Shown here one piece after another: positions 59,321 through 64,000 of a stretch of DNA of 64,000 bases. Numbering within the stretch: the stretch's first letter is position 1; each line of letters opens with the position of its first letter. The notes under the pieces are model-generated. The model saw nothing but the letters and a program-made list of their open reading frames with translations, searched no databases and was not told the DNA's origin. Both the position numbers and the translations under genes were made by a program. The stretch spans positions 549,984 through 613,983 of the forward strand of contig NZ_LHQS01000002.1 in the NCBI RefSeq assembly GCF_004102725.1. Direction: 5' to 3'. This DNA comes from Methanoculleus taiwanensis. GTDB lineage: Archaea > Halobacteriota > Methanomicrobia > Methanomicrobiales > Methanoculleaceae.

Positions 59321-59521
59321 ATTTCGAAACCTTCGGTGCTGGATACCTTCTATAGGAATGCGTCGCGGGGGTATTTAGTTGCTATGTCAACTATGTGGCG
59401 GGGCACCGGACTCCGGTGCGGCGTTGAAGCTGCCGGGGCGATGCCTACCTCACATGGCGCGCACCCTCCGGAACGGCAACACGTTTATACGAGCGTCCCG
59501 CATCTCGTATTCGGGACAACT

Positions 59522-59776
59522 ATGCTGTATACTCGGGAGATTATCAAAAAACTCTGGGATGCACAGGGATACGGAAACCTTGCCGTCTGGCAGGACGGGA
59601 CGACCCGCGTGATCGCACCGGGCGAGGATGCCGGGCAGCCTCTCGTTGTCCTAAAACCGATGCCGCTCGTCGGGGAGTTCTCGCTTCTGGACTTCGCCCT
59701 CCACGATGCCGGGTTGCTCGAGAAGGTCGAGGCGGCTGTTCGCGAGGCAGGCGGTGAGATCGAGCGGGAAGAGTGA
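59522..59776 (+). CDS. Hypothetical small protein
   Basis: 84 residues from the ATG at 59522 (MLYTREIIKKLWDAQGYGNL). A TTTATA box at 59483-59488 lies about 35 nt upstream, so the leader is very short. The sequence has beta strands with GTTRVIAPGEDAGQPLVVLK and ends in an acidic helix. No family recognised; cytosolic. Confidence 0.72.
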   Translation: MLYTREIIKKLWDAQGYGNLAVWQDGTTRVIAPGEDAGQPLVVLKPMPLVGEFSLLDFALHDAGLLEKVEAAVREAGGEIEREE

Positions 59777-59796
59777 GCGCCCGCATTCCGGGGCGG

Positions 59797-60081
59797 TCAG
59801 AAGAGCGAGACGGCGATAACGGCAAGCCCTGCAGCGTGGGCGAGCACGAAGACCGGCACCAGCCGGAACTTCATCTTCTGCGTTTTGTGCCGCAGCCTCC
59901 TCATCGCAGCATAGGCTCCGAAGGGTCCGAGGAGTGCAAGAAGCAGCAGCGTGCTCTCTTTCGTCCTCCATGCCCCGTGCTCCGCCGCCCGTTTGTCGTG
60001 CGCATAGCAGAAGAATGCACCTACGTTTACGAGAACGTAGAGTGCCGGAAGTACGATAGCGATATCGATAATAGGTATCAT
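59797..60081 (-). CDS. DUF1294 small membrane protein
   Basis: 94 residues with three hydrophobic segments and the DUF1294 pattern NVGAFFCYAHDKRAAEHGAWRT then LLALLGPFGAYAAMRRLRHKT. The function of the family is not known to me; in some bacteria it is fused to cold-shock domains. It converges with the gene at 59522 and lies 38 bp before the end of the DUF2121 gene. Confidence 0.85.
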   Translation of the reverse strand: MIPIIDIAIVLPALYVLVNVGAFFCYAHDKRAAEHGAWRTKESTLLLLALLGPFGAYAAMRRLRHKTQKMKFRLVPVFVLAHAAGLAVIAVSLF

Positions 60082-60119
60082 CCCTGCGGGTACCTATCAG
60101 GTATGGGTATCCCGGCTTT

Positions 60120-60725
60120 TTACTCTGCTGAATTGGATCGCTCTTCGCCGCGGCGGGCATCCTCGTCGAGCAAAGGGCGGAGATCCCTGCTTGCGGGCGT
60201 CTGCACCAGAACGTACCGCTCGCTCACCGATGCGGTCGTCCGCGCCGCCGTCTCCATGGCAAGGACGATCGTCCGCACCGCGTCCCGGGGCGTCCCGCCC
60301 TTCCAGGTGTCGCGGATGCAGCGGTTCGTGACCTGTTTCGCTATCGCGTTCCCGAGCACGATGAAGGTGCTCCCCGTGCCCTGCGAGACGACGGTCATGC
60401 AGCCGTCTTCGAAGTCGGCGATGGCGTACCGGCCGGCCGAGGCGTAGAGTCTCCGGCTCCTGACCACTCCCTTCTCGGTCTCCCCGACCTCACCCACGAG
60501 AATACCGCTTCGCTCCGCGACCTTGTTCTTCGTATCCCTGACATATACGCCGATTCCGATCTCTTGCGCCCGCCGCGCGAGTGCTTCGTCGGTGACGATA
60601 CGGCCGTCGTAGAGTTCGGCCTCAAGCCGGTCACGGCAGGAGTCGTCCCCGGAGAAGAGGATCTCCCGCATGTCCCCAGCCATAACCGCGCCGCGTGCTC
60701 CGATAAATGCAATCACCAGGCTCAT
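60120..60725 (-). CDS. DUF2121 protein (methanogen, proteasome-like fold)
   Basis: 201 residues starting MSLVIAFIGARGAVMAGDMR, the typical front of DUF2121. The pattern of internal beta strands and GDMRE suggests an Ntn-hydrolase-like fold related to proteasome beta subunits; activity is not known. Family members are confined mainly to methanogens, supporting the assignment of the organism. Cytosolic; about 40 bp upstream of DUF1294, so possibly co-transcribed. Confidence 0.85.
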   Translation of the reverse strand: MSLVIAFIGARGAVMAGDMREILFSGDDSCRDRLEAELYDGRIVTDEALARRAQEIGIGVYVRDTKNKVAERSGILVGEVGETEKGVVRSRRLYASAGRYAIADFEDGCMTVVSQGTGSTFIVLGNAIAKQVTNRCIRDTWKGGTPRDAVRTIVLAMETAARTTASVSERYVLVQTPASRDLRPLLDEDARRGEERSNSAE

Positions 60726-60950
60726 TCCGGCATCGTTCTCTCAGCTGACTGAAGAGAGTCTGGGCTCCGGTACCATGAACATATCCCCGGCGACTCCGGG
60801 CAGGCAGATCCTTTCTTATACCCTCATACCGATACCCGCCGCCGGGAGTGCTATGGCAACGGGGAGAATTCTACAGTTCCCTTCGCCCGGTGCTGCACGG
60901 CAGTTTGCCGTCGACGCCGGGGCGGGCCGGGTGGCGGGTGGCGGTCTCCC

Positions 60951-61775
60951 CTACTGGGATGTGAGGTGTACCGTGACCCGGTACATCCCGGTCCCAACGA
61001 TTCCCGCCCAGATCGGCAGCATTGCAACGAACGCCGTCTCACCGCCGATAACGGCCGAGAGAAACGCCCAGGAGAGCACGAGAACCTGCGCCGACTGCAC
61101 CCTGATCGGAGAGAGCCGTTTCTGCGTCCGATCGCCTGTCGTGGTGACACTCTGTGATCTGCCGATCACCGCGAGATAGAGGAGCGACCCGAGGAGGAGT
61201 GCTCCGCCTGCTGCCGGGACGATAGGATCGACGGTTATGCCCGGCCCGCTGGCGGCAAAAAAGCCGGTTTCGAGCAACGCCAGAAGGGCGAACCCGGGCT
61301 GCAGGCGGTTCGGCCGGGAGAGGAGTCCGTCGAGGAGGAGTGCGGCGGCCATGGCCGCCCCCGCAAGCAGGTAGCCCTGCATGAGAGGCCATGCGGCGAT
61401 AAGAAGCAGAACCACCGAATCGAGCACCTGCGTCGGGAGACCGGACGTCCGGTTCACCGTCCGCAGGAGAAGAACCGCGAAGAGTGCCGTGACCGGATCG
61501 GGAAGCGGGAAGAGAAGGAGCGCTCCTGCCATCAGTCCGGCCGAGACGAACGCAGCATACTCCTCGTCGGGATCGAGTTCCCGTCCGAGCGCCCAGGCCA
61601 GAAAGAAGGAAGCCGCTCCTGAAACGGCGGCGATGATGCTTCCCGGTATCGCCGCACCGGAAAGAAGGGTGACGATGACGCCTCCCGCCAGCACGGCAAG
61701 CGTCAGGAGTAGTATCGCCCGGTTTGTCGGGTAGTCGGGATCGATGGAGCGAGCGAGGGTGAACCGCGGCGGCAT
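60951..61775 (-). CDS. Hypothetical polytopic membrane protein
   Basis: 274 residues with about 8 hydrophobic helices (for example AILLLTLAVLAGGVIVTLLS and VVLLLIAAWPLMQGYLLAGA), an acidic loop RELDPDEEYAAF and a basic loop GRSQSVTTTGDRTQKRLSPI. No family recognised. It follows the PIN gene on the same strand after 54 bp and may be in the same transcript. Confidence 0.78.
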   Translation of the reverse strand: MPPRFTLARSIDPDYPTNRAILLLTLAVLAGGVIVTLLSGAAIPGSIIAAVSGAASFFLAWALGRELDPDEEYAAFVSAGLMAGALLLFPLPDPVTALFAVLLLRTVNRTSGLPTQVLDSVVLLLIAAWPLMQGYLLAGAAMAAALLLDGLLSRPNRLQPGFALLALLETGFFAASGPGITVDPIVPAAGGALLLGSLLYLAVIGRSQSVTTTGDRTQKRLSPIRVQSAQVLVLSWAFLSAVIGGETAFVAMLPIWAGIVGTGMYRVTVHLTSQ

Positions 61776-61829
61776 GGGATCGGTGAACTCCTCTCTTCCG
61801 GGAGCATGAATCTTCCGGCAGGAGCGGGA

Positions 61830-62537
61830 TCAGCCTGTGGACTCGAATCGTTCCCCTTCGAGCCGCAAAAGCGCCTCTGAAGGTTCTTTTCCGACCTGTT
61901 CCAACGCAAAGGAGATGTTTCCGTCGATGGTGAGGGCATGCCCCGTAACTCTCCCGTACTCGGTGGTCAGGAAGGTGATGTGATTCCGGTAGGTTGCGTC
62001 ACGGGTAATAAATATCAGGTCGTCCGCCGTATGGCCGAGGATCATCTCCCATATCAGCTCGTCGCCGATGGTATCCTTCTTCTCACTCTTCGGCGGATTT
62101 CCGAGGAGTTTCCGGCGGTGTGCACGCTCGACATGCTCTTCCGTCCTCCTGATGATCGTCACTCCGGGATCGTCGACGAGCCGGGAGAAGGCGGCATAGA
62201 TTGGGTCTCCGGACGGATTGGCGATCATTCCCTCGATATCCGAGACGAGCGACTGGAGCGCAGAATCATACTCTTCGCCGATCCGGAGGAGCCGGGCGAA
62301 ATCGGGCTGCTCGCGGACGACGAACGGTGGGTTCAGCTCCCCGATCTCCGTCTTCCGTATCTGGCGGGAGTGGACATCCAGGATCCTGTCCCGGTTCCTA
62401 AGGTACTCGTCGAAGACCAGATCGGGAAAGATGAGGTGAGGTTTGAGCGTCTCGATATCGCCGAAGATCTGCCCCGTATCCTCGTCCGACCAGTAGAGGC
62501 CGAGGAAGAGATTCGTATCGATAAAGACTTTCGTCAT
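61830..62537 (-). CDS. PIN-domain (DUF4935-like) ribonuclease
   Basis: 235 residues. The PIN front VFIDTNLFLGLYWSDED supplies the first Asp, IFPDLVFDEYL the next acidic residue, and ADDLIFITRDATY the late Asp pair, so the acidic metal site looks complete. The spacing and length fit DUF4935-type PIN proteins. It would cut RNA. Together with the PemK-like gene 65 bp upstream it makes two RNase-type toxins in a row, with no clear antitoxin. Confidence 0.85.
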   Translation of the reverse strand: MTKVFIDTNLFLGLYWSDEDTGQIFGDIETLKPHLIFPDLVFDEYLRNRDRILDVHSRQIRKTEIGELNPPFVVREQPDFARLLRIGEEYDSALQSLVSDIEGMIANPSGDPIYAAFSRLVDDPGVTIIRRTEEHVERAHRRKLLGNPPKSEKKDTIGDELIWEMILGHTADDLIFITRDATYRNHITFLTTEYGRVTGHALTIDGNISFALEQVGKEPSEALLRLEGERFESTG

Positions 62538-62602
62538 CGGTGATCCAACAGCATCCTGACACGATAAGCGTTTCCCGGATGCGGGAACCCGTGCCCGTCC
62601 GC

Positions 62603-62941
62603 CTATCGCCGGCCGGAGTGCCTGACGAGCGATGCTACCGCTGCAGAGACCTCGTCCGTGACCTTCCCTTTCTTTGCGATGACGGCGTTTCTCCGGATGA
62701 CGATACGGTGCGCCGTTAAGATGTAACTCTCCTCGAACATATCAAGGCCGCCCCGGGCGAAGTCGTCGAGCGAGAGCGGGACAGAGGAGCCGTCGGGGGA
62801 TGCTCTGCTCGAGATCGGGCAGACGACGAGAGAACCGTCGCTCGATGCCGTGATAACGACTGCAGGCCGGGTTTTTTTGGTCTCCGCTCCACCGAGACGG
62901 AGACTTGCTAGAATGACATCTCCGGGGGAGAACTGTCCCAT
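62603..62941 (-). CDS. PemK/MazF-like endoribonuclease
   Basis: 112 residues from the ATG at 62941. The family pattern is clear: GDVILASLRLGGAETKKTRP then AVVITASSDGSLVVCPISSR, and SYILTAHRIVIRR. The conserved Arg and Ser/Thr of the MazF active site are present in KTRPAVV and CPISSR. The longer frame reaching 63724 is the antisense of the nitroreductase. No small antitoxin gene overlaps its start, which is unusual for a toxin of this family. Confidence 0.83.
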   Translation of the reverse strand: MGQFSPGDVILASLRLGGAETKKTRPAVVITASSDGSLVVCPISSRASPDGSSVPLSLDDFARGGLDMFEESYILTAHRIVIRRNAVIAKKGKVTDEVSAAVASLVRHSGRR

Positions 62942-63049
62942 CACGATATGAGTGGACGCCTGGAGAAATAAGAGAATTGATCTTCTTCCGGGAGCCTTGG
63001 TTGCTGAACGCATATATAGGATGAGCGCGAGGTTCCCGCCGATTGACCT

Positions 63050-63646
63050 ATGGCTGCTATAACTGGTGAAGGAGATGCGGGTATCGTCTTTCGGACGATA
63101 GGCGAGCGGCGCAGTATCAGGGAGTACGACGAGCGGGAAGTCCCGGAGGAACTGATCCGCCGGATCATCGGTGCCGGCGTCCAGGCGCCGACGGGCCTCG
63201 GCGTTCAGCCCTGGAGGTTTACCGTTGTCAGGGATACGAAACTGATGCGGGAGGTCTCGGACTACTGCAAGGCGGCGATGATCGCGAACTTCGGGGAAAC
63301 GACCGATGAGAATGTACAGCGTTTCCTCTCGTTCCTGCGGCAGAAGGAGTTCAATATCTTCTATAACGCACCGGTACTGATCCTCGTCCTCGGTGCTGTC
63401 GAGGATGAGATGAGCACCCTTGACTGCACGCTCTGTGCGGAGAATATGTTGCTCGCCGCCTGGTCGCTCGGTATCGGGAGCTGCTGGATCGGGTCGGCGG
63501 GCGTCGTCCAGGAGAACCCGGCTCTCCTGGAGCGACTGGCGGTGCCTGACGGGTATGCCGTTGTGGCGCCGCTGATCTTCGGGTATCCGGCGGATGTTCC
63601 GGCAAAGCCTGAGCGGCGGGAGCCGGATATCACCTGGGTCGGGTAG
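63050..63646 (+). CDS. Nitroreductase-family flavoprotein
   Basis: 198 residues. Front ERRSIREYDEREVPEELIRR is the FMN-binding signature, followed by GVQAPTGLGVQPWRFTVVRD and later LGIGSCWIGSAGVV. It would use FMN and a reduced nicotinamide or F420 to reduce nitro, quinone or similar compounds. TATA box CATATATAGG at 63011-63020 places transcription start about 10 nt before the ATG, so the message is almost leaderless. Divergent from the PemK gene. Confidence 0.92.
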   Translation: MAAITGEGDAGIVFRTIGERRSIREYDEREVPEELIRRIIGAGVQAPTGLGVQPWRFTVVRDTKLMREVSDYCKAAMIANFGETTDENVQRFLSFLRQKEFNIFYNAPVLILVLGAVEDEMSTLDCTLCAENMLLAAWSLGIGSCWIGSAGVVQENPALLERLAVPDGYAVVAPLIFGYPADVPAKPERREPDITWVG

Positions 63647-63785
63647 ACCGGTTGCAGTCCGGGAGATCCCGTTCCGGGTGTTTCCTCTTCTTTTTCCGGT
63701 TTTCATCCTGCAGATCTTCCCCAAAAGAGGCCTCGTTGCATCGGGGGAAAAACACTATATGGCGCCTCTGCGGTAGGTAGCGTTC

Positions 63786-64000
63786 ATGAGACCGATTGCC
63801 GTTCTCGTTATCGCACTCCTGGTGGCGGGCATAGCCGTGCTGGCCGCCGGCTGTACGACCCCCGGCGGAGATAACGCCACCACGCCGACCGAAACCGCTC
63901 CGATGACCGCCACCCCGACGGAGACGGAAACCCCCGCCACGACTGCAACCCCGACCACTGGGGAGAATGGTACCGTGACGACGACCCCGACGGAGAGTGC
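63786..64000 (+). CDS. Thr/Pro-rich lipoprotein, N-terminal part (runs off right edge)
   Basis: The ATG at 63786 starts a lipoprotein signal (PIAVLVIALLVAGIAVLAAG then Cys; lipobox LAAGC). After the Cys comes a low-complexity linker of TPTET and TATPT units that leaves the window at 64000. Such linkers hold the following domain away from the membrane in methanogen surface lipoproteins. TATA-like CACTATATGG lies at about 63752-63761. The functional domain is outside the window. Confidence 0.85.
   Translation, partial: MRPIAVLVIALLVAGIAVLAAGCTTPGGDNATTPTETAPMTATPTETETPATTATPTTGENGTVTTTPTES

Overview
The window looks like the chromosome of a hydrogenotrophic methanogen of the order Methanomicrobiales, most likely Methanoculleus or a close relative. 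Pointers are the high G+C backbone, archaeal TATA-box promoters with several leaderless or nearly leaderless genes, an Orc1/Cdc6 initiator, a form III RuBisCO, methanogen-typical families (DUF2121, DUF169, DUF2769), and many PAS sensor proteins. The genus is an inference; no rRNA or methanogenesis gene lies in the window.

Positions 1-24522 are the right-hand part of an integrated mobile element. Its right boundary is the 3' half of a tRNA-Leu(TAA), cut at the anticodon loop (24471-24522), next to a tyrosine recombinase (23272-24411). The left boundary is outside the window. From left to right the element has: small virus-like genes around a palindromic divergent promoter (1-1215); a cdc6-like initiator (1427-2554); a four-gene defence operon read leftwards (SNF2/DUF3883 helicase, DUF1156 adenine methylase, DUF262-HNH nuclease, DUF499 ATPase; 2567-13489); an AT-rich NERD-nuclease gene (14009-14893); a replication operon read leftwards (three small genes, a primase-helicase and a small membrane protein; 14937-18831); a giant membrane TPR protein (19200-23099); and the integrase. 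The cdc6 promoter and the replication-operon promoter carry the same 17-bp element (one mismatch) just upstream of the TATA box, so the two replication transcripts that bracket the defence cargo are probably co-regulated.

24523-27126 is a scar zone: an IS5-like element whose transposase has an in-frame stop, a DJ-1/PfpI gene, a 175-bp MITE-like element with related ends, and a broken PAS-protein remnant.

27127-64000 is ordinary chromosome. It holds two large PAS proteins (27127-32147), transport and envelope genes (AI-2E-type permease, secreted C69 dipeptidase, voltage-gated K+ channel with a duplicated N-terminus, MFS and MATE exporters, LysE exporter, ABC ATPase), small metabolic or redox proteins (VOC, dienelactone hydrolase, DUF169, cupins, PNPOx, nitroreductase), a PocR-PAS protein, a dCACHE-HAMP-SpoIIE phosphatase, a CopB-like metal ATPase with a thioredoxin-like partner, form III RuBisCO, an Hsp20 with a long charged tail, a MATE-MarR operon, a PemK/PIN pair, and at the right edge the start of a Thr/Pro-rich lipoprotein.

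The most interesting system is the defence operon. It resembles helicase-methylase-ATPase type systems, but a fused GmrSD-like DUF262-DUF1524 nuclease is translationally coupled inside it, and the methylase has strongly mosaic base composition in its middle, as expected if its target-recognition part is exchanged.
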